From Allobosea vaviloviae (GTDB lineage Bacteria; Pseudomonadota; Alphaproteobacteria; Rhizobiales; Beijerinckiaceae): a stretch of DNA of 64,000 nucleotides. The notes beneath the pieces are model-generated. The model searched no databases, had not been told where the DNA came from, and worked only from the letters and a program-made list of their open reading frames with translations. The stretch is taken from contig NZ_LGSZ01000045.1 in assembly GCF_001298265.1 (NCBI RefSeq), positions 1 through 64,000 of the forward strand, read 5' to 3'. Made by a program: the position numbers and the translations under genes. Positions 25,726-34,817 of the stretch are shown in pieces; position 1 is the first letter of the stretch; every line of letters begins with the position of its first letter.

Positions 25726-26470
25726 TCAGCCTCGGCCGGCGCGGGCAGCGTCCATGAAGCGCCGGCAGAGGTCGATGTCCCAGCGCAGCACGTCGCCGGC
25801 TGGGGCGTCCTTGCGCATCAGGGCCGTGCTGACGATGACGCCGTCGGCGGCCGAGAGCGCCTCGCCGACATTCCCTGATGTCACGCTGCCGCCGAGCAGG
25901 ATCGGGCGCTTGATGCCGGTCTCGCGGGCACGGCGGATGCGGGCGAGCGAATCCGCCCAGTCGGCGCCGGTCAGGATCAGGCCGTCGGCGCCGGTCTTCT
26001 GCGCCCATTCGGCCGCGAATTCCGGCGTTTCCGCGGACATCGGCACGGCGGTGCGGTCATGGACGTCGGCGAGAATGGCGATGTCGTCGCGGCCAAGCGC
26101 ATTGCGGAAGGCGAGGGCCTGCGCGCCCATGCCGGTCTTCGGGCCCTGCGCCGTCATGGCCTGTCCGACGAAGACCTTGAGGCGAACGAAATCGGCTCCC
26201 GTGGCGTGAGCGATCGAGAGCGAGGCGACGGGATCATGAGCCTCGACGATGATGCCCAGTCCAATTTCCGGCACTTCCGCCTTGAGGAAGCGTCCGAGCG
26301 CCGCCGTCATCGCCAGCGAGATCGGCTGCATCGGGCCAGCCTCGCGGCTCTAGTCCTGCAACTTGATATAGGGCACGCCGGCCTGCGCGAAGACCCGCGC
26401 ATTCGTGGCCACGTAATCCTCGAGCCAGGCCATGCTCTTGTCGCGCATCTTGCCGAAATCGGGCAGGTGC
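25726..26470 (-). pseudogene. BtpA/SgcQ family protein, interrupted and 5'-truncated
   Basis: The intact part (25726-26331) reads a BtpA-family TIM barrel: PEIGLGIIVEAHDPVA, GADFVRLKVFVG, DIAILADVHDRTAVP and ILLGGSVTSGNV. Upstream in the same frame the reading continues as MRDKSMAWLEDYV...GVPYIKLQD, then a TAG at 26350-26352, then SREAGPM and the remaining 200 residues. Homologues read a glutamine-type codon at this point, so a CAG to TAG change is the simplest explanation. The N-terminus beyond about GHLPDF is missing at 26470, where permease sequence on the other strand starts. BtpA relatives act in sugar or nucleoside metabolism or photosystem assembly. A shorter product from 26331 would lack the first barrel strands. 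Confidence 0.75.
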
Positions 26471-27144
26471 CCTTCCAGCGCTCGCTGACGCTGGCGCTGA
26501 CCACGACCTTCTTTTGCAGCCTGCTCGGCTTTCCCGTCGCTTATCTCTTCCTGATCGGCGGACCCTGGGTCCGGCGGATCATCCTGGTGCTGACGATCGC
26601 GCCGATCCTGACCAGCGGCATCGTGCGGACCTATGCCTGGCTTGTCATCCTCGGCGGGCGCGGCGTGGTGAATGCGACGCTGATGGATATGGGGCTGATC
26701 TCGCAGCCGCTGCGGATCATCAACACGCATTGGGCGGTGCTGATCGGCATGGTGCAGATCCACTTGCCGATCATGATCCTGCCGTTGATCGCGGTGATGA
26801 GCCGCCATGATTCACGGCTGGAGGAGGCCTCGGCCAATCTCGGTGCGAGCCGGTTGGACACGCTGCGCACGATCATCCTGCCGCTGAGCGTGCCGGGGCT
26901 TGGCACCGGCGCCTCGCTGGTCTTCACCCTGAGCTACACGACCTTCGTGGTGCCGCAACTGCTCGGCGGCGGCAATTATCTCAACGCCGCGACGATGATC
27001 TACGAGCAGGTGGTCTATTCGCTCGAATGGAGCAAGGGCGCGGTGACGGCCATGATCCTGATGGCGAGCTGCCTGGCGGTTCTGCTGCTCTTCGCCTGGC
27101 TCACGCATATCGGTACGCGCTGGACGCGGGTGGCGCAGCGATGA
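26467..27144 (+). pseudogene. PotB-like ABC permease, 5'-truncated
   Basis: From about codon GTG 26467 the frame reads RSLTLALTTTFFCSLLGFPVAYLF, the second-helix region of spermidine/putrescine-type permeases. The EAA coupling loop (LEEASANLGASRLDTLRTI) and C-terminal helices follow and are normal. The first TM helix and periplasmic loop, some 60-80 residues, are absent. The frame continues upstream only through antisense BtpA sequence. No start with a ribosome binding site is seen at the junction. The stop overlaps the next permease gene by 4 bases, so an intact operon once existed. Solute-binding and ATPase genes of this transporter are not present here. Confidence 0.75.
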
Positions 27145-27956
27145 AGCGGATCGACGGCAGGGAGCTCCTCGACCGGCTGGGCATCGGCCTCGTCATTGGC
27201 CTCGCCGTGCTGGCGCTCGCCTTGCTGCTGCTGCCGGCGGTGATCGTGGTGGTGATGTCCTTCGACACGCGCGGCTATATCAGCTTCCCGCCGGCCGGCT
27301 TCACGCTCGACTGGTACTACAAGGTTTTCAACCAGCCGGTTCTGGTCAATGCGATGTGGACCAGCATCAAGGTCGGGCTCTACGTCACCGCGCTCTGCGT
27401 CGCGCTCGGCGTGCCGACCGCTCTGGCCTGCGCGCGCGGCGATTTCCGGGGCGCGACCGCGCTCTCGGTCTTCGTTTTGGTGCCGCATATGGTGCCGGGC
27501 ATCGTGCTCGGTGTCGCCGTGCTGTTCTCGGGCGCGCTGCTGGGCATCGGGCCGTCGATCTGGCTGCAATCGATCTCGCTTTCGGTCTATGTCATGGCGG
27601 TGATGGTTCGCACCGTCATGGCGCGGCTGCAGCGGCTCGATCCGCTGCTGGAGCAGGCCTCGGCGAATCTCGGCGCGACGCGCTGGCAGACCTTCCGCAC
27701 GATCACGCTGCCGCTACTGCTGCCGGCGATCCTGGCCGGTGCGGTCTTCACCTTCATCGAAGGCGTCGACAATCTCTCGGTGACGATCTTCACCCATGGC
27801 TATCGCGACCGGCCGCTGCCGATCGAACTGCTCGCCATCGTGCAGAACACCAACTCGCCGCTCGTCGCCGCCGTCTCCAGCGTCCAGATCATGCTGGCGA
27901 TGCTGGCCCTGCTGGCGATCTCGCTGACCATCGGCCTCGACCGCGTCAACGAATAG
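27141..27956 (+). CDS. ABC transporter permease, PotC-like
   Basis: 271 residues from the ATG at 27141 (ATGA overlap with the truncated PotB-like gene). Six TM helices, first at ~residues 15-38 (GLVIGLAVLALALLLLPAVI). The conserved FPPAGFTLDWYYKVF follows helix 1, and the EAA loop is LEQASANLGATRWQTFRTITL (cited in part: GATRWQTFRTI). It appears intact. With its partner permease truncated and no ATPase or binding protein adjacent, it is probably a non-functional survivor unless complemented in trans. Confidence 0.85.
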   Translation: MKRIDGRELLDRLGIGLVIGLAVLALALLLLPAVIVVVMSFDTRGYISFPPAGFTLDWYYKVFNQPVLVNAMWTSIKVGLYVTALCVALGVPTALACARGDFRGATALSVFVLVPHMVPGIVLGVAVLFSGALLGIGPSIWLQSISLSVYVMAVMVRTVMARLQRLDPLLEQASANLGATRWQTFRTITLPLLLPAILAGAVFTFIEGVDNLSVTIFTHGYRDRPLPIELLAIVQNTNSPLVAAVSSVQIMLAMLALLAISLTIGLDRVNE

Positions 27957-28031
27957 GCCACGCGATGGCCGACAGCCCGAAACGGCGTCGTGCTATGCGC
28001 GACGCCGCCCGATCGATAGCCGTATCGCGCG

Positions 28032-29030
28032 TCAGCCCGGCAGCATCTGCATCGGTGCCGGGAGGTAGCGGAAGCCGTCGCCCGCCTTGGCGAGGTTGCC
28101 GAAGCCGGGCCAGGCGAAATGATAGGACATCACCGGCGTCCTTTCCTCGGCGAGCCTCGTCAGCAGCCTGACACGCGACTGGACCGCCTGTTTCGGATCG
28201 CTGTCATAGGCGAATTCGAGGCGCGGATTCTCCGTCAGGAGAACGGCGTGATGGGTGAGGTCGCCGAGAAAGGCGAAAGAGCTGGGCCCCGAGGCGACCT
28301 TGAAGATGTGGTGGCCCGCGGTATGGCCGGGCGCCGCGATGGCCTGGATGCCGGGCAGGAACTCCTGCTGATCCTTGAAGAAGACGATGCGGTCGCGCAC
28401 CGGCAGCAGGTTGGCGCGGGCGTGCTCGATGAAGGCCTTCAGCGGCGAACCCAGCTTGCTCTCATCCGTCCAGAAGTCGAAATCGATCTGGCTGATATGG
28501 ATGCGGGCATTCGGAAACAGCGCCTTGCCATCAGCCGTGCAGATGCCGCCGATATGGTCGATATGGGCATGGCTGCAGACGATGTCGTCGATATCGCTGG
28601 GCTTGATGCCGGCTTCGTCCAGGCTCTTCTGCAGGCGGCCGGTGGTCGGGCCGAAGGCTTTCGAGAAGCCCATGCCGGTGTCGAACATCACCAGCCTGTC
28701 GCCGAAGTTCACGATCGGAATGTTCTGCTCGAGAACGACGTTGTCCTTGGGCAGGAAGCTGGCATCGAGCATGCCGTAGACCGTCTCCTTGGGCACGCCG
28801 AGGAAGCTCGCGCCGGGGTCGCCGAGCGGCAACGGCCCATCGGAGACCACCGTGACCTCGGCGGTGCCGAGCATGAAGCGGTAGAAATAGCCCGGCTGGG
28901 TCCTGGACAAGGGGGCCTTCGCCAGGGCCGGAGCCCCGAGCGGACATGCGGCTCCGGCGGCCAATGCCGCCGCCGAGCCGAGGAAACCGCGACGGCTGGC
29001 GGATGGCAGACTGAACGTCTCGTTCGACAT
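28032..29030 (-). CDS. MBL fold metallo-hydrolase with Tat-like signal
   Basis: 332 residues. N-terminal SRRGFLGSAAALAAGAACP is a twin-arginine type signal, so export is likely. Zinc ligands: HAHIDH (H154, H156, D158, H159), GHTAGHH further on and the distal aspartate in FLGDLTHH. This is a metallo-beta-lactamase fold of the lactonase/quorum-quenching-like or thioesterase type. Substrate unknown. It lies downstream of the CoA module on the same strand but 285 bases away, so it may have its own promoter. Confidence 0.87.
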   Translation of the reverse strand: MSNETFSLPSASRRGFLGSAAALAAGAACPLGAPALAKAPLSRTQPGYFYRFMLGTAEVTVVSDGPLPLGDPGASFLGVPKETVYGMLDASFLPKDNVVLEQNIPIVNFGDRLVMFDTGMGFSKAFGPTTGRLQKSLDEAGIKPSDIDDIVCSHAHIDHIGGICTADGKALFPNARIHISQIDFDFWTDESKLGSPLKAFIEHARANLLPVRDRIVFFKDQQEFLPGIQAIAAPGHTAGHHIFKVASGPSSFAFLGDLTHHAVLLTENPRLEFAYDSDPKQAVQSRVRLLTRLAEERTPVMSYHFAWPGFGNLAKAGDGFRYLPAPMQMLPG

Positions 29031-29236
29031 GACATATCCTCCCGTGCTGTGGGCTCCGGCCCTTGGCGGCCGGCTTCGTGCAGTCGATCACGGATGGCCG
29101 GTTTATGCCAGCCATCCGCCCGGGCGGGACGATGCACCGGCGATGGTGCCCGGACCAGGCCTGAGCCCTGAAGCCATGTACACGGTGGCATCCAGTTCCC
29201 TCGGCCGAGATCTCCGTTCGGCGACCGCAGCGGATA

Positions 29237-29276
29237 TGGGTTCCGGGCTCTTCGCGTCGCGAAGCCCCGGAATGAC
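29237..29276. repeat. Half copy of palindromic repeat family A
   Basis: TGGGTTCCGGGCTC, a short TTCGCG/CGCGAA hairpin and CCCCGGAATGAC match the right half of the copies at 4929-5057 and 18685-18815. The left half is missing. It sits in the 285-base gap between the MBL hydrolase and MaoC-like genes. Confidence 0.7.
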
Positions 29277-29315
29277 CGCGGCTCCCTGCCGGTCCGCCGC
29301 TGCGAACCCCGTCGG

Positions 29316-30152
29316 CTAAAGCGGACGCGCCGTCCCCTCCATCCGCAGGCGGCCGTCGGCGCCTTCGGTCCAGGTCCGGATCGTGCCGTCATCCTGACGC
29401 CTGGCCTTCACGAGGAACGCTCCGCCCGACGTCAGCGGGCTGAGGCCGCGATAGTCGAGCTTCAGCCTCAGGCTGCCAGCCAGCGTCGCGGCGATGTTGA
29501 GCATCAACGTTGCCTGGATCGGGCCGTGGACGACCAACCCGTCATAACCCTCTTCGCCGGTGACATAGGGCTGATCGTAGTGGATGCGATGGCCGTTGAA
29601 GGTGAGCGCCGAGTAGCGGAACAGCAGGACCGGGCTGGCCTCGACCTGCCATTCCAGATCGGCGGGCTGCTGCTTGGCGGGTGCCGGCGGGGCGGCTGCG
29701 GCGCTCGACGCCTCCCGATAGACGATGTCGTGACGCTCGCGCAGTGCCAGTCCGCGCGAGGTTTCGACCTCGTGGTGGACGGCGACGAAACAGAGCGCAC
29801 CGCTGCGGCCGTCCTTGGCGGTGACGTCGCCGATACGCGAGCGGCGCGTCACGAGATCGCCGTCGCGCAGCGGTGCCAGCGTCTCGATCGAGCCGCCGGC
29901 CCACATCCGGCGCGGCAGGGGAACCGGCGGCAGGAATCCACCCTTGGCCGGGTGCCCGTCGGGACCGAGCGCGCTCATCGGCGCGATCGGCGGCGCGAGG
30001 CACCAGTGCAGGGCGAGCGGCGCGTCGCCGGCCGGGCAGGGCGCCAGATGCGGCGCGAAGGTGGCGGCGAAGCTTGCGATCAGGCGCGGCGTGACCAGGT
30101 CCGAGGCTTCCTCGGTGCGGCCGATCCAGGTCCTGAGGTGGTCGATGTCCAT
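29316..30152 (-). CDS. MaoC/FAS1-like dehydratase, mesaconyl-CoA or itaconyl-CoA hydratase type
   Basis: 278 residues from the ATG at 30152. It is a double hot-dog protein. The N-terminal half has the FAS1-like pattern (HWCLAPPIAPMSALGPDGH, GGFLPPVPLPRRMWAGGS). The C-terminal half shows the MaoC-type FRYSALTFNGHRIHYDQPYV with the catalytic Asn/His region, then YDGLVVHGPIQATLM. It hydrates or dehydrates acyl-CoA intermediates in the cytoplasm. It is the last gene of a CoA transferase, acyl-CoA dehydrogenase, hydratase set, which could activate, desaturate and hydrate a dicarboxylic or branched acid. Confidence 0.87.
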   Translation of the reverse strand: MDIDHLRTWIGRTEEASDLVTPRLIASFAATFAPHLAPCPAGDAPLALHWCLAPPIAPMSALGPDGHPAKGGFLPPVPLPRRMWAGGSIETLAPLRDGDLVTRRSRIGDVTAKDGRSGALCFVAVHHEVETSRGLALRERHDIVYREASSAAAAPPAPAKQQPADLEWQVEASPVLLFRYSALTFNGHRIHYDQPYVTGEEGYDGLVVHGPIQATLMLNIAATLAGSLRLKLDYRGLSPLTSGGAFLVKARRQDDGTIRTWTEGADGRLRMEGTARPL

Positions 30153-30166
30153 AGCGGCGATCGTCT

Positions 30167-31324
30167 TCAATAGGAGCGCGGCATGCCCAGCACATGCTCG
30201 GCGAGATAGGACAGGATCAGGTTCGTCGAGATCGGCGCGACCTGGTACAAACGGGTCTCGCGGAACTTGCGCTCGATGTCGTATTCCTCGGCGAATCCGA
30301 AGCCGCCATGGGTCTGGATGCAGGCATTGGCCGCCTCGAAGGAGGCGTCGGCCGCGAGCATCTTGGCCATGTTGGCCTCGGCGCCCGGATTCTCGCCCGC
30401 CTCGTAGAGCCTGATCGCCTCGCGCACCATCAGTTCGGCGGCGCGCATATTGGCGTAGGCCCTCGCGATCGGGAACTGGATGCCCTGGTTCTGGCCGATT
30501 GGGCGGCCAAAAACCTGCCGCTCTTTGGCATAGGCCGAGGCCTTCTCGATGAACCATTTGGCGTCGCCGACGCATTCGGCCGCGATCAGGATGCGCTCGG
30601 CGTTCATGCCCGAGAGGATGTAGCGGAAGCCCTTGCCCTCCTCGCCGACGAGGTTCTCGGCGGGGATGCGGACATTGTCGAAAAAGACCTCGGTGGTGGC
30701 GTGGTTCATCATCGTCCGGATCGGCCGGATGGTGAGCCCGCTTTTGAGCGCCTCGCGCATGTCGAGGATGAAGACCGAGAGCCCGTCCGTGCGCTTGGCG
30801 ACCTGTTCGCGCGGGGTGGTGCGGGCCAGCAGCAGCATCAGGTCCGATTGCGCGGCGCGGCTCGTCCAGATCTTCTGGCCGTTGACGACATAAGTGTCGC
30901 CCTCGCGCCGCGCGGTCGTGCGCAGGGCCGTCGTGTCGGTGCCGCTGGTCGGCTCAGTCACGCCGAAGGCTTGAAGGCGCAGCTCTCCCGAGGCGATGCG
31001 GGGCAAGTAGCGCTGCTTCTGCTCCGGCGAGCCATGGCGCAGCACCGTGCCCATCACATACATCTGCGCATGGCAGGCGGCGCCGTTGCAGCCCTGGCGC
31101 TGGATCTCCTCCATGATCACCGCCGCCGCCGAGAGCGTCAGCCCAGCGCCGCCATACTCCTCCGGGATCAGCGCAGAGAGGAAGCCGCTCTCGGTCAAAG
31201 CCGTGACGAACTCGGCCGGGTAGGCCATCTCGCGGTCGAGCCTGCGCCAGTATTCGCCGGGGTAGCCGGCGCAGAGGCGGGCGACGGCGTCGCGGATATC
31301 CGCATGGTCGGAAGACTGATGCAT
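30167..31324 (-). CDS. Acyl-CoA dehydrogenase
   Basis: 385 residues. FAD- and substrate-binding motifs are visible: FGVTEPTSGTDT (standard position of the first signature), GQKIWTSRAAQSDLML, and RQVFGRPIGQNQGIQFPIA. The second signature is FGFAEEYDIERKFRETRLYQVAPISTN, cited for its FRETRLYQV core. It desaturates an acyl-CoA, passing electrons to ETF. It is 14 bases upstream of the hydratase and 23 bases downstream of the CoA transferase, so the three form one operon. Confidence 0.92.
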   Translation of the reverse strand: MHQSSDHADIRDAVARLCAGYPGEYWRRLDREMAYPAEFVTALTESGFLSALIPEEYGGAGLTLSAAAVIMEEIQRQGCNGAACHAQMYVMGTVLRHGSPEQKQRYLPRIASGELRLQAFGVTEPTSGTDTTALRTTARREGDTYVVNGQKIWTSRAAQSDLMLLLARTTPREQVAKRTDGLSVFILDMREALKSGLTIRPIRTMMNHATTEVFFDNVRIPAENLVGEEGKGFRYILSGMNAERILIAAECVGDAKWFIEKASAYAKERQVFGRPIGQNQGIQFPIARAYANMRAAELMVREAIRLYEAGENPGAEANMAKMLAADASFEAANACIQTHGGFGFAEEYDIERKFRETRLYQVAPISTNLILSYLAEHVLGMPRSY

Positions 31325-31347
31325 GCCGAGCCTGTCGCTTTTTCGAT

Positions 31348-32478
31348 CTACCTGCCGATGCCGAATTCAGCCCGGAGCGCGTCGTCATGCTGGCCGAGCG
31401 TCGGCACGGGGCGCATCCGAACCCGCTGCCCATCGACGATCACGGGCGGGGCGAGCACCTCGACCGGGCCGGAGGGCGTATCAACCGGAAGCGTCGTCGC
31501 CGCCGGGTGGGTGATGAGATCGCCGACGCTGGACACCGTGCCATAGGCGATTGCATAGCGGTCGAGCGCGGCGGTGACGTCGGCGAAGGGCCTCTGCGCC
31601 AGCAAAGCCTGCACCTGCGCATCGACGACCTCGCGCTGCCGCACGCGCAGCACATTGGTGGCGAAGCGCGCATCCTCTGCCAGGGCCGTGCTGCCGAGAA
31701 CCTCGCGGGCGAAAATCTGCCATTCGCGCTCGCTCTGGATCGAGACCAGCAGGTTGCCGTCGGCCGTGGCGAAGACGCCATAGGGCGCGATGGAGGGGTG
31801 GGCTAGCCCTAGCCTGGGCGGCTCGATGCCGCCGTAGCGGCGGGTCAGATAGGGCACGTTCATCAGCTCGCCCAGCGTGTCGAACAGCGAGAGCTGGATA
31901 GCCGAGCCCTCGCCGGTCTTCGCTCGCCGCAGCAGCGCCTCCAGGATTGCGGCATAGGCGGCCTGGCCGGTGGCGATGTCGGCGATCGAGATGCCGATGC
32001 GCGATGGGCCGGAGTCTTGCGTGCCGGTGATGGCGGCCAAACCCGATTCCGCCTGCACCAGCAGGTCATAGGCCTTGCGGGTGTGGTGGGGGGTGCCCGG
32101 TGCATAGCCCGAAACGTCGCAGGTGATCAGCCGGGGATAGCGGGCGCGCAGTTCGGCGGCGCCGAGTCCCAGCCGCGTCGTGGCGCCCGGTGCGAGATTC
32201 TGGATGAAGATGTCGGCCTCGCCCAGCATGGCCTCGACCATGGCGCGATCGTCGTCCTGCTTGAGATCGACGCGGCAGGATTCCTTGCCCCGGTTCAGCC
32301 AGACGAAATAGGAGGACAGGCCTTTGGCATAATCATCGTAGCCGCGGGCGAAATCACCCTCGAGGCGCTCGAGCTTGATCACGCGCGCGCCTGCATCTGC
32401 CAGCTTGCAGGTCGCGCTCGGGACCGCCACGGCCTGCTCGAGCGCGATCACCAGAATGCCTTCCAGCGCGTCAGTCAT
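31348..32478 (-). CDS. CaiB/BaiF family (class III) CoA transferase
   Basis: 376 residues from the ATG at 32478. The N-terminal VIALEQAVAVPSATCKLADAGARVIKLE block, LNRGKESCRVDLK and the region with the catalytic aspartate (RKAYDLLVQAESGLAAITG) are typical. It transfers CoA from an acyl-CoA donor, often succinyl-CoA, to a carboxylate. First gene of the operon with acyl-CoA dehydrogenase and hydratase. A regulator expected to diverge from it is only present as a remnant at 32595-32705. Confidence 0.9.
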   Translation of the reverse strand: MTDALEGILVIALEQAVAVPSATCKLADAGARVIKLERLEGDFARGYDDYAKGLSSYFVWLNRGKESCRVDLKQDDDRAMVEAMLGEADIFIQNLAPGATTRLGLGAAELRARYPRLITCDVSGYAPGTPHHTRKAYDLLVQAESGLAAITGTQDSGPSRIGISIADIATGQAAYAAILEALLRRAKTGEGSAIQLSLFDTLGELMNVPYLTRRYGGIEPPRLGLAHPSIAPYGVFATADGNLLVSIQSEREWQIFAREVLGSTALAEDARFATNVLRVRQREVVDAQVQALLAQRPFADVTAALDRYAIAYGTVSSVGDLITHPAATTLPVDTPSGPVEVLAPPVIVDGQRVRMRPVPTLGQHDDALRAEFGIGR

Positions 32479-32594
32479 CGTCGAAGGCGATCCGCATCCC
32501 GTGGCAATGGTGGCGGATCGGGCAGGCAACGGCGTGTGAAGTCAAATAGAGTTTTTTGCGAGGGGGGCATGAGCACATCCTCGCCTGCCATCGG

Positions 32595-32705
32595 TCGTCG
32601 CTATGGCCGTCGGGGTTTGCGCGCCTCGTCCTGCGTGCGTTGCGCGACAGCCATCCCGAGATCGCGTTGCTCATCGCGCGGTCCACGTCCAGTTTGCGCG
32701 CGCGG
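32595..32705 (+). pseudogene. Possible LysR-type regulator remnant
   Basis: One plus-strand frame reads ARLVLRALRDSHPEIALLIAR, which matches the start of a LysR effector domain (pattern LPRLLRALRxxHPEIxL). It ends soon after at a stop. No helix-turn-helix is left upstream and the frame is closed on both sides. CoA transferase operons of this type often have a divergent LysR gene, which fits the position. The rest of 32479-32922 holds nothing I recognise except the aldehyde dehydrogenase leader. Confidence 0.4.
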
Positions 32706-32922
32706 CCAGGTCGCGACCATGCCCCGTGAGCTCGCTCGTGGCTGTGGGGCTGCAACAAGTTCATCGAGGACATACACCGCCAGTCCACGGTAAGCGGAAC
32801 GCCGCGCAGTTCCACTGTCCATCGGGGCTCGGCGCCCTTGGATAGATCCCGGCATCGGCTTCGCTTGCGCGACGATGACGGCCCGCTTCGTCGAGACCCA
32901 ACATCAGTTGTCGGAGACATGC

Positions 32923-34356
32923 ATGACCCAGCACTTCATCAACGGCCGCCATGTCGCGGGCCGCAGCGGCGAGACCATGGCCGTGCTGGCGCCCGCGACC
33001 GGCGAGGAGTTCACCCGCATCGCCTGCGGCACGGCTGAGGATATCGACGACGCAGTCAAGGCCGCGCGCGCGGCCTATGAGGGCGCCTGGGGCAGGCTGA
33101 CGGCGGCCGAGCGCGGCCGGCTGATCGCCAAGCTCGGGCTCAAGGTTCTCGACCATTTCGACGAGTTGGCGAAGATCGAGGCGCAGGACACCGGCAAGCC
33201 GATGGCGCAGGCGCGCGCCGATATCGACGCCACCGCGCGCTATTTCGAGTTCTATGGCGGCGCGGCCGACAAGGTGCATGGCCACATCATCCCGTTCCTG
33301 AACGGCTACAACGTCAACGTCATCCATGAGCCGCATGGCGTCACCGGCCATATCCTGCCCTGGAACTACCCGGCGCAGATGTTCGGCCGGTCGCTGACGG
33401 CGGCGCTCGCCATGGGCAATGCCGTGGTGCTGAAGCCGGCCGAGGAGGCCTGCCAGACGGCGCTGCGGCTGGCGGTTCTGGCCTCCGAGGTCGGCTTTCC
33501 CGATGGCGCCATCAACATCGTCACGGGTCGTGGCCATGAGGCGGGCGCGGCGCTCTCGGCCCATCACGGTGTCGACTTCATGTCCTTCACCGGCTCGCCC
33601 GAGGTCGGCCGGATGGTGCAGCACGCCTGCGCCGAGCACCTGATCCCCTGTACGCTCGAACTCGGTGGCAAGTCGCCGCAGATCGTCTTCGACGACGCCG
33701 ATTTCGACGTGGCCGTGCCGATCGTCTGCAAGGCGATCGTCCAGAACACCGGGCAGACCTGCTCGGCTGGCTCGCGCGTGCTGGTGCAAAGCCACGTCTA
33801 TGACGAGTTCATGGGCGCGGTCGCCAAGGAGTTCACCAAACTGCGCGCCGGCACGCCGGAGATGGATCTCGATTGCGGCCCGGTGATCAATGCCAGGCAA
33901 CGCGGCCGCGTGCAGAGCTTCGTCGACCAGGCGCGCGAGGCCGGCATTCCGGTGATCGCCGAGGGCGCGATCGCGCAGGGCGTGCCGAATGGCGGCTTCT
34001 ACGTGACGCCGACGCTGTTTGGAAAAGTGCCGCGCGGCAACCGGCTGGAGCAGGAGGAGGTGTTCGGGCCGGTGCTCGCCGCCTTCCCCTTCAGCGACGA
34101 GGCGGATGCCATCAAGCTGGCGAACTCCACCGAGTACGGCCTCGTCGCGGCGGTGTGGACCAGGGATGGCGGGCGCCAGCAGCGCGTCGCCAAGAAGGTG
34201 CGCGCCGGTCAGGTCTTCATCAACGGCTATGGCGCGGGCGGTGGCATCGAGCTGCCCTTCGGCGGCACCGGCAAATCCGGCCATGGCCGCGAAAAGGGCT
34301 TCGCCGCGCTGGAGGAGTTCGCGGTGACCAAGACGATCGTGCACAAGCACGGGTAA
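32923..34356 (+). CDS. Aldehyde dehydrogenase family protein
   Basis: 477 residues. Catalytic C280 (NTGQTCSAGSR), general base E246 (CTLELGGKSP) and the NAD-site motif HILPWNYPAQM with K171 (VVLKPAEE) are intact. PFGGTGKSGHGREKG near the C-terminus is standard. It oxidises an aldehyde to the acid with NAD(P). The adjacent gene across a small lipoprotein is an alcohol dehydrogenase on the other strand, so the two may serve one alcohol-to-acid route. It might also supply the semialdehyde dehydrogenase step missing from the sugar-acid cluster, but it is 24 kb away. Confidence 0.92.
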   Translation: MTQHFINGRHVAGRSGETMAVLAPATGEEFTRIACGTAEDIDDAVKAARAAYEGAWGRLTAAERGRLIAKLGLKVLDHFDELAKIEAQDTGKPMAQARADIDATARYFEFYGGAADKVHGHIIPFLNGYNVNVIHEPHGVTGHILPWNYPAQMFGRSLTAALAMGNAVVLKPAEEACQTALRLAVLASEVGFPDGAINIVTGRGHEAGAALSAHHGVDFMSFTGSPEVGRMVQHACAEHLIPCTLELGGKSPQIVFDDADFDVAVPIVCKAIVQNTGQTCSAGSRVLVQSHVYDEFMGAVAKEFTKLRAGTPEMDLDCGPVINARQRGRVQSFVDQAREAGIPVIAEGAIAQGVPNGGFYVTPTLFGKVPRGNRLEQEEVFGPVLAAFPFSDEADAIKLANSTEYGLVAAVWTRDGGRQQRVAKKVRAGQVFINGYGAGGGIELPFGGTGKSGHGREKGFAALEEFAVTKTIVHKHG

Positions 34357-34424
34357 GATCGGTTGGCGATAGCGACGACGTTGCGGGCCTTCGTCGTCGT
34401 TGGAACAAGCCGACGAGGGGAGCG

Positions 34425-34814
34425 CTATTCGAACTCCGCGCGAATAAATCTCCCGCACCTGTCCATGGTTATAAAAATCGGCTTGAGCAGCGATTTCTTT
34501 AGCCGGACCTCTACCGTCCACTTATCTCCTTTGAAGTACGGTCCGACAGAAGAAGCGTCGCGGTCACTGATTTGGCAGCATGATTCCGAATCCAATTCGG
34601 CTGCTACCGCACTGCTGTCCTCGTAGCCGTGTTTTCGGAAGAAATACGGCTCTCGAGAAGCATAATTCTTTCCGATCCGAAGTGCGGTGCTTATATCAAT
34701 CGGATTGCATTGAGTTATTCCCTCATCGGAGCAGGAAGCCAGAAGTGTCGCCGAGACGATAAGGACGGTTGAGCCCAAAGATTTGCCAAGGGCTCTTCTG
34801 CTTGGCTGGTGCAT
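34425..34814 (-). CDS. Small putative lipoprotein, no known family
   Basis: 129 residues. N-terminal basic region, hydrophobic stretch STVLIVSATLLASC with a lipobox (LLASC), so the mature protein would start at the lipid-modified cysteine near residue 28. Mature part contains five further cysteines and a short beta-like C-terminus (KWTVEVRLKKSLLKPIFITMD). Codon use is clearly more AT-rich than in all neighbours, suggesting recent acquisition or weak expression. No function can be assigned. Confidence 0.7.
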   Translation of the reverse strand: MHQPSRRALGKSLGSTVLIVSATLLASCSDEGITQCNPIDISTALRIGKNYASREPYFFRKHGYEDSSAVAAELDSESCCQISDRDASSVGPYFKGDKWTVEVRLKKSLLKPIFITMDRCGRFIRAEFE

Positions 34815-34817
34815 TGA

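Noticed and set aside
26059..26466. Apparent upstream extension of the PotB-like permease to an ATG at 26059
   Set aside because: The extension is antisense to recognisable BtpA sequence and contains no membrane helix, so it is not part of a permease.
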